From positions 105,331,906 through 105,395,905 of the forward strand of contig CM041292.1 of assembly GCA_023052935.1 (NCBI GenBank): a stretch of DNA of 64,000 bases. Reading direction: 5' to 3'. Position numbers and translations under genes: made by a program. Numbering within the stretch: the stretch's first letter is position 1; each line of letters opens with the position of its first letter. The stretch is from Piezodorus guildinii. Lineage: Eukaryota > Arthropoda > Insecta > Hemiptera > Pentatomidae. Below the pieces are notes generated by a model. The model did not search any database. It saw only the letters and a program-made list of their open reading frames with translations, and had not been told where the DNA came from. Shown piece after piece: positions 35,493-46,269 of this stretch.

Positions 35493-35761
35493 TGAATGAA
35501 AACCAAGTTTAAATAAAAAAAGATACCTTTAAATTTACCAGATTTGTTTTAATCTTTATTTTTGGAAAATTGTTTTGAGTGTCTTTTGAGCTTTGAAATT
35601 ATTTTGATAGGGAAATATAACAAATATTTTACGAAAACAAATCTTACTTCCCTAATATCACCGCAAAAATAAACTGTATTGTTATGTTTATCCCATTATT
35701 TTGTAAATTAGAATAGATGCTATGGGGTGTTCTTATTTTATTATTTTCTCTCTAAATGAAG

Positions 35762-35801
<40 letters not shown>

Positions 35802-36100
35802 AACGTAAGAATTGTAAATGAAAACCAGAATCATGAATGAAAACGAAGTTTAGAAAAAAAAAGATACCTTATTTACTAGTTTTTTTTTTTATCTTTATTT
35901 TTAGAAAATTGTTTTGAGCGTATTTTGAGCTTTGAAATTATTTCAAAAAGAAAATATAACACATATTTTACGAAAACAAATCTTACTTCCCTAATATCAC
36001 TACATAAATAAACTATATTGTTATATTCGTCCGTTTATTTTATAAATTAGTATGGACGCTATGGAGTGTTCTTATTTTATGATTTTCTCTCAAATTGTGC
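35493..36100. repeat. Two-copy tandem duplication, ~342-bp unit
   Basis: ATGAATGAAAAC.AAGTTTA starts copy one at 35493 and copy two at 35835. Both continue through AAGATACCTT, AAAATTGTTTTGAG, ACGAAAACAAATCTTACTTCCCTAATATCAC and GTGTTCTTATTTTAT. A (TA)n tract (about 35768-35801) lies at the junction. The same starting words occur at 34014, next to the original family T insertion. Confidence 0.85.
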
Positions 36101-38104
36101 ATATATATATTTTCTATAGAAATCCATTTTAATTTATTTATTTATACCGAAGGAAAAATTATTTCATAAAAAAACGCTCTGTTCATTTAAGAAGGTTTAT
36201 TGTCAAATCTTTTGTACAAATCCGTATTTATTCAGTCTTAGATTACTTCGTTCAGTTTCAGCTTTATAACGTTCTATTAAAGTGCATTTTTTCATTTGAT
36301 TATTGAAAAGAAAAAAATACATTTTCTTTTGCTTTACTATTTTCTATGCTTTTTTATTTCATAAAGTTTACATTTTTTTTTCCTTAACACTCAGGGTTCT
36401 ATTGTTTATCATGATCATTTTTGTTCTATTTTAATGATAAAATCACAAATTTATTAGTATATATAGTTAAATATTACATTCCGTCCGATTCTCTATTATA
36501 GCATTATAAAATCTCTCCGGAAACTTACATCATTTGATTTATATATCCATCGCATATTCATAGAAGTCTACAATTACATTACTATTAAATATATGTATTA
36601 AAGTTGTAATTATTTATTTAATGATTAAAATGAATTTTCATCTAAAATAAGATTACCACCCTTCCTTCTTTATTTGAAGTAAATAAAGCCGCCAGGAATA
36701 TAACTTAACACAACATTAAGCTTTACAAAAAAAATATCTTCATTTTTCAGAGTTAAGAAAAGATAACAAGAGATGACGAGAGATTGGGCTTCCTCAATTT
36801 CTAAAAATCTTTTTTTACAGAGCCCACCATTTTGCGTTCATTTCCTTATTAATGCTTTCATTTTTTATTTATTTCGTAAAAGCTTCAATTTTACTGTAAT
36901 GGACTGAATGAGAACTTCAAAATCACTCTCTATTCTTTTACTGTAAACAAAATAAAGATTCTATAGATATTTAAACTTTATAATAATGATGAACTTTCTT
37001 GGTCTGTGCTGTTCTGTCTACTCATGTTTTCATCATAACAACGAACTCCCTATAATTAGGATATAACTACTATTACATGAGTGTTTAATGGAACTTTTTG
37101 AATATTATTAAATGTAAACTGGAACAACGGTTTACTAAAGTGAGAACATATGGTCGCCATTCGAGATATACTCACTATTTTCAGGTTGTAAAATTTGTAT
37201 GAACGTGAGAAATAACTATTCAAGATCTAAAGAAGTCGTTCATAAAATTACTGCCTAAAGGTACATTTGCCATGTTCAAACATATAGTTTATTAAGTCAA
37301 GAAATGAATGGAGATTTTTTTTTTTTGATAAATTTTTACTTGGTTAATTTGCTTGAAATCTTTAGGTATTCCAAGACTATCCTTCCCAATTATAGATCGA
37401 ACTTGCCTATTACAAAAATAAAACAATTATCATAGGTTTTCTCTATGATTATAAAATTTGTTAATGTAGTCTATTAGTCTATACTGGAAAGTAATGAATG
37501 CATTTTATAAGTACATAAATATGTATATATTATAACAATATAATAGCACTAAAGCAGAATTAAAAAAAACTAAATTTAGACATAAAAAATATTTGATGAA
37601 TTGATGGGTTATTTATCTATAATGAATCTATTATAACTATTTGTACCCATTTCTTACCGTTCTTTTCATGGTTCATTAAATGGTTTTCCTTCTTTTCCTA
37701 ATGGCTGTAAATTAAATAAATTCTAATTTCAGTACAAATGAACCACTCTTGAATCTCTGAACTAGATAAGAATATTTTGTTTAGGATATTTTTAAGGTAA
37801 CATTTTGTTGTAATATCTGTCCTGAACCAATACCTTTTATTTATTTTTTAACCTTGATGTTGTGATTCATACTTGTGAACTTCATGGAAAACCATAGACG
37901 ATAGCGTACTACCCAGCGGCATCTCTTCCTGGTTCGATTCCTATTCTCTGTTTATGACAGAAAGTCCCTAATCCAACTACTTTTTACCCTTCGGCGGATG
38001 TTGTGAGGTATGTCGGTAGTGGCCATGTTCTGTCAACCTATAATCGACTCAAATATATCTGTGAACATATAAGGCTATAATAAACAAGTAATTTAAATGT
38101 TTTT
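36101..38104. other. Intron sequence; possible tRNA-like remnant near 37900
   Basis: No coding sequence. GGTTCGATTCC at 37931-37941 fits a pol III B box and is preceded by CCCAGCGGCATCTC, but no A box or stems are convincing. Otherwise unassigned. Confidence 0.35.
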
Positions 38105-38114
38105 GAAAATTCTA

Positions 38115-39163
38115 TATGGGAGGAGTTGCCTTCGTGATGAATGATGAACTGTAAAATAAAGTTGAATCTTGGGAACCAATCTCATCAAGGATCATCACAA
38201 TGGATATAGAGTTGTCAGTTGGCAAGGTTACAGCTATACAAGTGTATGCCCCAGTGGAGGACGCTGGATTCTTCGACAAGGACCAATTCTATGAAGATCT
38301 CCAGAACAGTAGACGGTGCCAGAAACAAAAACAGAATGGTACTTATCTGTGGAGACTTAAATGCTAGAACAGGAGATAACAATGGTAATGCACATGGTAT
38401 AATGGGTCCCTGGGGAGGTGAAAATGTATATAACAGTAATGGACAAAGGCTGATAGAATTCTGTATAGAAAATAACATGCTTATAGGCAACTCATGGTTC
38501 AACCACAAAAAGATTCATAAGATTACATTTGAGAATAGAGGGGAACATGGTTCAAGAGAAAGCATCATCGACTACTTCATAATAGACCGAGATCTCCGAA
38601 GGTTCTTTATCGATATAAAAGTCATAAGAGGGGCAGAATTAAGTACTGACCACAAACTTCTTTTTGCGGACACAAAAGTGATCAGACCAAGAAAAAGTTT
38701 CAGCAAAGCATACAGTCGGATAGATGTGAGCAAGCTGAGGATGGAAACGAAACAGGAGGAATACCGGTCATTGCTTGAGAGACGCCTACAGGAAGTAAAT
38801 GGAGACAGTGAGCTGGACATTCTTTGGAGTGAAATAAAGAAGTGCATACTCAACACCGCAAGAGAAGTATGTGATACCCAGGAAATAAAGCCTTCGATCA
38901 TGAAAACAAAATGGTGGAATGATGAGGTCAAGAGAGTGGTTAAGCTCAAGAAGGAGGCCTGGAAAACATATAATATAACAAAATCACATATTCACTGGGA
39001 AGAGTATGTTAGGAACAGAAATGAGGTCAAAAGAGTAGTCAAAGCTGCGAAAATGAAGATCTGGGAGGAGTTTGGCCGAGAGCTAGAGCAGAACTATAGG
39101 GAAAACATAAGAAAGTTCTGGCGTATAACCAAGGCTTGGAGAGGGAAACGTCTAAGCCTGTGA
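38115..39163 (+). pseudogene. LINE endonuclease domain, frameshifted
   Basis: From 38115 one frame gives GGVAFVMND and, after a stop, VTAIQVYAPVED and FFDKDQFYEDLQ. The main frame then opens and runs to 39163 with ICGDLNARTG, ESIIDYFIIDR and GAELSTDHKLL, the D-x-N, D and S/T-D-H motifs of an APE-type endonuclease. The following linker has a Lys/Arg-rich stretch (KTKWWNDEVKRVVKLKKEAW) common between endonuclease and RT. The frame is lost between 39163 and 39445. Confidence 0.88.
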
Positions 39164-39444
39164 GGAACGTAAAGGATGCACAAGGGAGGCTGGTGACCTA
39201 GGAAAAGGAAATACTAGAAGTTTGGAGGCAGTTCTTCCAGGAAAAATTTAGCATGGAAGAACGTCGAAACAACAACTTTCGAGACTGCCGGAGAAGAGGG
39301 AGAATAGATGAAGCATACCCAGATGACATGAATGATGCAATTGAGGAAGATGAGGTGGATTTAGCTGTTGATAAAATCTAGCTAGGAAAAGCTCCAGGGC
39401 CAGATGGTATAGCCCCGGAATTCATTAAATATGGGGGAAACGAA

Positions 39445-40872
39445 ATGAGTAAGTGCCTCCAAATGCTTTTCCAAAGAGTTTGGGACTCGAAGCGTTTGCC
39501 ACAAGAATGGGAGAATAATATCATAATCCCTATACACAAGAAGGGCAACCAGAGTGAATGTGGGAATTATAGGCCGATCTGTCTATCCTCAGTCGTATAC
39601 AAGATATATACACGAATATTAGAACAGAGGTTGAGGCATATAGTTGAACAAGAGCTGGAAGAGGAGCAAGCCGCCTTCAGACCTGGTAGGCAGACACAGG
39701 ATCACATATTCTCCCTCAGAATGATAATAGAAAAAGCATGGGATCGTGGCAAGGCAGTGTATCTGGCGTTTCTGGATCTAAGGGCAGCCTTCGATTCAGT
39801 TCTGAGGCAAGAGATTTGGGACGCGCTTATTAGAAGAAAGATGCCAGCAAATCTGGTGAGCGCCGTAAAGTCAATATATCAGGACCCAAAAGGTATAGTG
39901 AGGCTAAATGGTCAAATATCCCAACCTTTTCACTTTTATAAAGGAGTAAAGCAAGGGGACAGCCTTAGTTCTTTGCGTTTCATCGTTCTCATGGATGAGG
40001 TGTGGAAGGTTTGCAGAAGAACACCAAGAGCTGTGGTGGGATACTGGAACCTAACACCAGTGCTCGCCCAGGCTATGATCTATGCAGACGGCATAGTACT
40101 GATTGCGGACTCCCAGGAAGCTCTCCAGACATCACTAAATGAATGGTACGAGGAACTCCGGCTAAGAGGGTTAAACATAAATCCAGCCAAAAGTAAAATT
40201 ATGTGTGTGGGAAGAGAAAATCTGGAGACAAGGATATTATGTGGTAGTGAAACACTAGAAACGACGAATGCCTACACATATCTTGGAACAGTTATAAGCG
40301 ATGATGGTAAGATAGACCAGGAGGTTCTAAATCGGGTGATGAAGGCCAATGGACTGTATTACCAGATGTCCAAAACGATTATAGGAAAACATGAAGTTAG
40401 CAGAGATGCTAAAATTAGGATTTTTAAATCTGTTTTCCTTCAAGTACTCTTATATGGATCTGAAAGCTGGACAACCCTTGATAAACATGCTAGCAGGATG
40501 ACAGCGGCTGAGAGGAGATTTTTCCGAAGAATACTTGGAAAGGCCAGGAGAGACCATATAAAAAACGTCATGATTCGCGAGGATTTGGGAGTACGATCAG
40601 TGCGTGACATCCTGGAAAAGCGGCAATTGAATTGGTTTGGGCATGTCTGCCGAAGGAAGGATACCCGAAAGGCCAAGTGGTTTTTTGAAGCCAGACCGGA
40701 AGGAAGACGTCCTCGTCGCAAACCCAGATGGATGTATTCAGACTACATTGGGAAATTAGGTGCAGCAAGAGGACTAACCATCCCAGAGATGAAAAGAATA
40801 GCTAGGGACAGAGACCAGTGGGCTCGATGGACCGAGGCGGCAACTCCACGATTAGCGGCACACAGGAGTTAG
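39445..40872 (+). pseudogene. LINE reverse transcriptase with YADG in place of YADD
   Basis: A 475-codon frame, with its natural upstream part (LGKAPGPDGIAPEFI) readable before a TAG at about 39379. RT motifs: IPIHKKGNQSECGNYRPICLSS, FLDLRAAFDSV, KGVKQGDSL and MIYADGIVLIADS. The catalytic box at residues 213-216 (40081-40092) is Y-A-D-G where family members have Y-A-D-D, a single A-to-G transition in the last codon. The C-terminal tail has LYGSESWTT, RRQLNWFGHVCRR, GRRPRRKPRWMYSDYI and a final TH(R)S before the GAA tail. The mutation should abolish polymerase activity. Confidence 0.92.
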
Positions 40873-41109
40873 AGGAAGAAGAAGAAGAAAATTCTAAACA
40901 ATTCAGAATGCTTGAAATTAAAATGAAAACATATTGAACATTTGTATTTCTTAGTTCTTGACTTTATAACCTTTCTTGTATTCTCATTTATGACCTTTAT
41001 TTTATAAAAATATAAAATATATTTGAAATAATAAAAATATTTATGATGTATTATTATTATTCGATTAGACTATTTGGAGATCACGATGGTAGATTAATTT
41101 GAAGCACAT

Positions 41110-41520
41110 TACAACTTCTTATTTGTTCTTCTCCTCTCCCATGAAACCTTCATCTGCTCAGAAAAAAACTGTTTTCGTTCTTCCGTCCACTTAGTTCCCG
41201 TTCTCACCCTCATGTGTTCGACTTGGAAACAACCCTTCTTAATTTTTTCTCCAAATATTTTTCTATTCGTTATTTCTTCAATTCTGATTCCAGCTCGTTC
41301 GAGATCATGTTTTACTTCCTTAATCCAGCCATTTTCATTTCAAACAGTTTCTTGACCATCCTGTTTCCTTCCATCCTCCAAACGTGCCCGAAATATTTCA
41401 ATCTTCGCTTTCTAATGATTTCATCTATTGGCTCATTGTTCCGGTAAATTTCTTTGTTGCTTCTTAGACTGTACTGTCCTTCACTTTTCTTGGCTGGTTC
41501 CATAATTCTCCTTAAGATTT
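41110..41520 (-). pseudogene. RTE-like LINE C-terminal fragment
   Basis: Minus-strand reading from 41503: EPAKKSEGQYSLRSNKEIYR, IRKRRLKYFGHVWRMEGNRMVKKLF. In another frame come RVRTGTKWTEERKQFFSEQMKVSW. RRLKxxGHVxRM and WTEExK are the standard tail of RTE-like ORFs. It belongs to a family distinct from the other three RTE-like elements. Confidence 0.8.
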
Positions 41521-41529
41521 TTCTCTCGT

Positions 41530-43012
41530 TTGTTTCTTTATTATATTATATTTATGATGTTTATTATATGAAAATATTTTTGTTTTTGTCTTCTTATACT
41601 GTACTTATTTTCTTTTAAGTATAAAACTAATCCCTACTTACACTAATTGGGCCAGACTCTATGGCTATGATGTATATTAAGTTAATAAAATGTTTCTATT
41701 ATTTCTTCTTCTATTTCCTAGTTCTTACAGGGTATATTGAGAAGTTTTAGATGTTTTTATTTTTTTCATATCTTGATAATATTCGATAACATTCACACAT
41801 CATGTCATTTATAGACTAAGTCAAACCTATTTCTAACGGTCTCATCTATCATGGATATAAGAATGAAAACTGATGAGATCTTTTATTTAAATTCATTCAA
41901 CTTTTCAATAAGATGAAATATCTTCGACAAAACCGTGTGACTGAAGTTAAAAATTAACAGATGTGACCAATGACAGTAGGGGGTTCGAATTGAACTTGGT
42001 TCCTATATCGCAGCAAAGTTTGGTGACAAATTACCAAGTTCCTGGCCTGAAGTTCTCTCACTCTCCTCCGTCTTTCGCTCTTTACTCAGAGGGGAGTGAT
42101 ACTTTGGAAATTCGTTGATATAATTACGATTTCCCTGGAGTTTTTGGATTAGGACACCAATTTATATAGTTTATTATATCCAGGATACATGGTCGATTTT
42201 ATTTGGATCATTTCATTTCATGAAATTGATGATAAATAAATAAAGCCTTGAATGTATAAGATATTTGTACCATGCAAAATTGTCCATTTCATCATAGCTA
42301 ATAATACTATAATTCACTGCTGCTTCCAAAACTTGTTTCGTTGGTTAAATGGTTCTCTTATATAGATTATCTTTATCCCTGCCTCTAGAAAAAGATTAGG
42401 GAATGTTAAGAAAAGTTCTTAAATACAGTGTTAGCTTTGTTTACATAGCAGGAAAAGTTTTGATTTATTTTAATAGTTTTTGCTATTGAAGATATTAGTA
42501 TGTAATACATTTTAATAAATAGAAATGGTAAAGGTGGAAAAAGTGATTGAGACTGAACAGCCAATAGTTCTTATGTCGTTGGAAGGGTAAACCTATCCCA
42601 ATTATGAATTGCTCTTGAATTAATCAATGTGCTCGTATTTGACAACGGGCGTTTTCAATTTTTCCTCGAGTAGAGAGAAATCAAGTTACAGAAGCACGTG
42701 CGGAAAGGATTTTCTTACGAACATATCTTTACTTTGGCTAGAAAATATTACAACAGCTGGCTGAAGAGATGTATTCTATTATTATTATTATTATTATTAT
42801 TTCTTGTATTCTATTGTTATTTCTTCCGGTGTAGCAGGAAGAGAACTTGTCAAAGAAGATTGGGGAAGGTAGACATAGAAAAATGTTCAAAAGTAGTCGA
42901 TTCTATTGTCATCAATAGCAACATATTTATTTGATTTTAATTTTTAAGTACACGTATTTTATGTAATTGGATTTTATTTGTATTCCCATTTACTTAGTTT
43001 TAATAAATATCT
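41530..43012. other. Intron sequence, nothing firmly recognised
   Basis: Includes a short (ATT)n tract near 42779-42800. A pyrimidine-rich, slightly GC-richer patch at 42045-42110 (TCTCTCACTCTCCTCCGTC) is isolated. No ORF of known family. Confidence 0.35.
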
Positions 43013-43045
43013 AGGGGTGCCTAATACTTTTGATTATGATTGTAC
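43013..43045 (-). repeat. Terminal repeat of a Tc1/mariner-type element (solo end)
   Basis: AGGGGTGCCTAATACTTTTGATTATGATTGTA resembles the common Tc1-like terminal pattern GGGTGCCAATACTTTTGGCC(A/T)xGACTGTA. The matching opposite end and a transposase were not found, so this is a relic at best. It lies about 115 bp before a host exon acceptor. Confidence 0.45.
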
Positions 43046-43160
43046 CTTCTGAGCCAAGACATGTGATAAAAAGAAAAGAAAACCAATCGTATCAGTTGTA
43101 TATTTCATTTTAATTAATGTCAATTATCGATGTTGAAACCCTTTGTTGTTTCTTGGACAG

Positions 43161-43342
43161 ACGGAAGATCGAGGTTGGCGGGAGCGGGCTGAGCGGCTAC
43201 CTCCTGGCGGTGGCCGAGAAGGTGGCCGGCTCTGGGGAGGTCCTCAACGTCGCCGAGTGCCTCGAGGTGGAGCCCAACCCCGGCATCAGCCTCAAGTCCC
43301 TCCTCGCCATGCCCATCAGGAACAGCAACTATCAGATCATAG
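43161..43342 (+). CDS. Pde11: PDE11-like phosphodiesterase, GAF domain exon (third visible)
   Basis: A 182-nt exon with acceptor TTCTTGGACAG and donor ATAG|GTGAGT. Its first base completes Arg from the previous exon. It then reads RKIEVGGSGLSGYLLAVAEK, GEVLNVAECLEVEPNPGISL, KSLLAMPIRNSNYQIIG, ending after the first base of Gly. SGLSGYLLA (helix after the ligand strand), VLNVAE and KSLLAMPIRNSNxQIIG are GAF landmarks; the last equals the RSVLCVPIWNSNHQIIG strand of PDE11 GAF-B. GC content is strikingly high: 56 of 60 full codons end in G or C. The next exon should begin with VAQ-like residues and is not found by 64000. Confidence 0.88.
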
Positions 43343-43360
43343 GTGAGTACTGTCTAATCT

Positions 43361-43510
<150 letters not shown>

Positions 43511-43599
43511 TTACCTTTTAACATATTTACAATTTTACATTTTAATGCTCTGAGACAATGGAGTCTCCTTGAGCAATACAAATAAATATTATATCATAT

Positions 43600-44760
43600 C
43601 AGCCGACAGTTTTTACAAAACAGTAATTATAAGTAAATGAATAAAAAGTGTAATGAACATAAAATGAATAACTGTTGAATTTTAAATTAATTAAATTAAT
43701 TAATTAAATAAAAAAATAATCAAATAAAACTTTTCTTTACAAATAAAAATATATAATTATTCTGAAAAACTTAAAATTTCACAAAAATGAAGCTAAAAAT
43801 ATTTACCTATAAAGAAAAATTGTCAAGAATATCTATCAATAAAAAAGTATTTACTTGTTAATAACTCAAATTATACAAACCAGATAGAAAATTTAAGCTC
43901 AAAAATTAATAATCAACATAAGAATAAATAAAAACAATAATCATTAATAGAAACAAAGTCAGAAAAATTATGAAAATAAGATAACTATTTGTTGAATCTT
44001 AAATTTTTCAAATATTTCTTTATACCAAATCAAATAAAAATTTTCTTTACAAATAAAAATGCATAAATAATTGTGGAAAAACTGAAAAAATTACAAAAAG
44101 AAACCATAAATATTCAACTTCAAATAATATTTCTCAAGAATATTCATAAATAAAAAATGTAAATACTTGTGTATAGCTTAAATCTTACAAACCAGATAGA
44201 AAATTTAAGCTCAATAATTAGTAATAAACATAAGAATCAATAAAAATAATAATCATAAATAGAAACAAAATCAGAGAAACAATTTACATAAAATGTTGAA
44301 ATCTTAAATTATTCAAGTATTCCTTTATACAAACTCAAATAAAACTTTTCTTCACAAATAAAAATACATAAATAATTTTGAAAAATTCAAACTTCACGAA
44401 AATTATACTAATAATATTCAACTATTAAGAGTATTATAAGTAAATTAAACAAATACTTGTGAATAACTCGAATTTCACTAAACCATGTAGAAAATTTTCA
44501 AATCAAAATGTAATAATCAACATAAGAATTAATAAAAGTAATAATTAAAAGAAAGTAGAAAAATAGTGAAACATAAAATACAATTTTAATCACCAATCCA
44601 TCAAAATCACAAATGAGTTAAAATATTTAATCTTACAGAACAAAATTAAAAGTTCTCTTTATAAACAAAAGTACATAAATACTTGTAAACAACTTATGAA
44701 AGAGAGAGAGAGAGAGAGAGAGAGAGAAACGCTTAATTTTATTAATGATACATAACAAAA
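43600..44760. repeat. ~310-bp AT-rich tandem array
   Basis: The line CAAATAAAACTTTTCTT.ACAAATAAAAATRCAT recurs at about 43719, 44031, 44337 and (decayed) 44645, steps of 306-312 bp. Within each unit ACAAACCAGATAGAAAATTTAAGCTCA, AATCAACATAAGAAT.AATAAAA and ATAGAAACAAA.TCAGA recur in the same order. Three full units plus part of a fourth, at about 80% identity by eye. Confidence 0.8.
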
Positions 44761-44984
44761 CTAAACAGAACTGCCCAACTTAATTAGGTTGCTTCTTCAC
44801 ACAGCGTACTAATCAATCAAATGAAATATTGTTTTATTTTATTTGAAAATTTTATGAATTTCCTTTTAAAAAAATATCAATCTTCATGTTACATGATCCA
44901 ATTTCGTAAATTGAGACGTTAATTTCCAAAAGTTTGTTACGGTTGCAATATTAGTAATTTAAATAGGCAGTTATTCTGGCCGTA

Positions 44985-45275
44985 CATAATGTACCTCGCT
45001 GATTAGTGGTGGAGACGCGCAGAAGTTGCATGCGCATCTCGCATGCGATAAGGGAGAGAGACGCACCTACTGGCGGAACACCTCATTGACAGACAGTGAT
45101 ATTGGATTTTCTTCTCCTCAACTGCTCCTTCCGTGGATTGCATGTAGAAGTCGGGAAATTTGACCGAAAGAAGATGATCTGAAGGGGTAGCGTCACTCGA
45201 GAACTCAGGGTAACTGGGAGAGCGCTAATAACCCGCCCTAAGTGTTGTGTTTTATTAATGATCCTACTGGCCATG
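44985..45275. other. GC-richer island of unknown nature
   Basis: In an AT-rich setting this stretch holds CGCGCAGAAGTTGCATGCGCATCTCGCATGCGATA, GGGAGAGCGC and CCCGCCCTAAG. It has a nearly palindromic GCATGCGCATCTCGCATGC core. No long ORF of known family and no tRNA-like fold is apparent. It could be an exon, an element end or a regulatory island; I cannot tell. Confidence 0.3.
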
Positions 45276-45469
45276 GAAATAAGGGATATTAATAAAACAA
45301 TATATATAGATTTAGAGGTTGGAATATTTTTTTAAAAATTTATATATGTTGTAAAAATATTTTGTGAGTTTGAATTTGGTTTTTCTCCTTTAAATATAAA
45401 TAGTTTTATTTCTTTATTCTACTGGTAATTTTACGTTTGTATATGTGTAAAGGTATAGCCAGAGTTGAT

Positions 45470-45500
<31 letters not shown>

Positions 45501-46121
45501 TTTAAAAGGACTAATTTAATTAAACTTAAATGGTTTCGTTATTTACAAAAAAATAAATAAATAAATAATAACGTGTCACACATTATAATAATAGAGAGAG
45601 ATAAATATGAACCCACACCCTTCTCCACTGAGTGTGGGCACTCTGTTAAAATAGGATTGCAAGGTACTAGAGGACATTTTTTTATGAAATTGAGATTTAA
45701 ACATATTTGTATTCCCATAATTTAGTTTAATCTAAATCTTCTATTTGATTTTATCTAATGAACAATCATGCCCTTTAAAAAGTCGAATTAGAAATACTAT
45801 TATTTTCTTAAGGTACTAATCACACATTTAGTTTCGTTTCAAATCAAATACTAAAATATTCCATTCTATAACTTTAATATGGTGTTATTAATACAGTCAA
45901 AAACCTAGTCTAGATCCTAATGCGAAAAGAATCAAATAAATGTTTAATAATATAGTAATGACAGATTTGCGCTTCCCGTAAAATTTCCTAGAATGGATAT
46001 TGTACCTTTTTTAAAACAACCTCTCAATTGTGAGCTTTATAAAGTTGAATTAATTGTTTGTCCTGATGGCAATAGCTCTTCGAACATAGCATTGAAATTC
46101 TACTGTGTGGAAAGCATAGAT
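45276..46121. other. Intron sequence with a long T run
   Basis: T run of about 30 at 45472-45500 followed by short AT-rich sequence. A small hairpin (ACCCACACCC...GAGTGTGGGC) lies near 45610-45645. Nothing else is recognised. Confidence 0.35.
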
Positions 46122-46269
46122 TAGGGGTACTCACTACGTTAGCTATACATGCTACTTGTGTTATTTTGCTAAACCCATCGAGTTTATACAGTTATTTCCT
46201 GTAGAAAATTGATGGGTTTAGCACAATAGCACAAATAGCATGCTATAGCAAACGTAGTGAGTACCCCTA
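46122..46269. mobile_element. 148-bp foldback MITE
   Basis: Near-perfect inverted arms of about 60 bp: TAGGGGTACTCACTACGTT...TTTTGCTAAACCCATC on the left and GATGGGTTTAGCAC...AACGTAGTGAGTACCCCTA on the right, with a 25-bp loop. Internal words (TGCTATA, TTGTGTTATT/AATAGCACAA) pair too. TA at both outer edges fits a TA or TTA target. No coding capacity, as expected for a MITE. Confidence 0.85.

Larger units (their letters stand above)
38115..40886 (+). mobile_element. 2.8-kb 5'-truncated RTE-like LINE with a 10-bp TSD
   Basis: GAAAATTCTA is present at 38105-38114 and 40887-40896, directly outside the element. The body begins inside the endonuclease and ends in a (GAA)n tail (GAGGAAGAAGAAGAA), a microsatellite tail typical of RTE-like elements. 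Only the 5' UTR and the first part of the endonuclease appear to be missing. Confidence 0.92.

Noticed and set aside
43143..43346. Second open frame over the third PDE exon
   Set aside because: A shadow frame kept open by high GC content; the frame with splice-phase continuity and GAF motifs is the real one.
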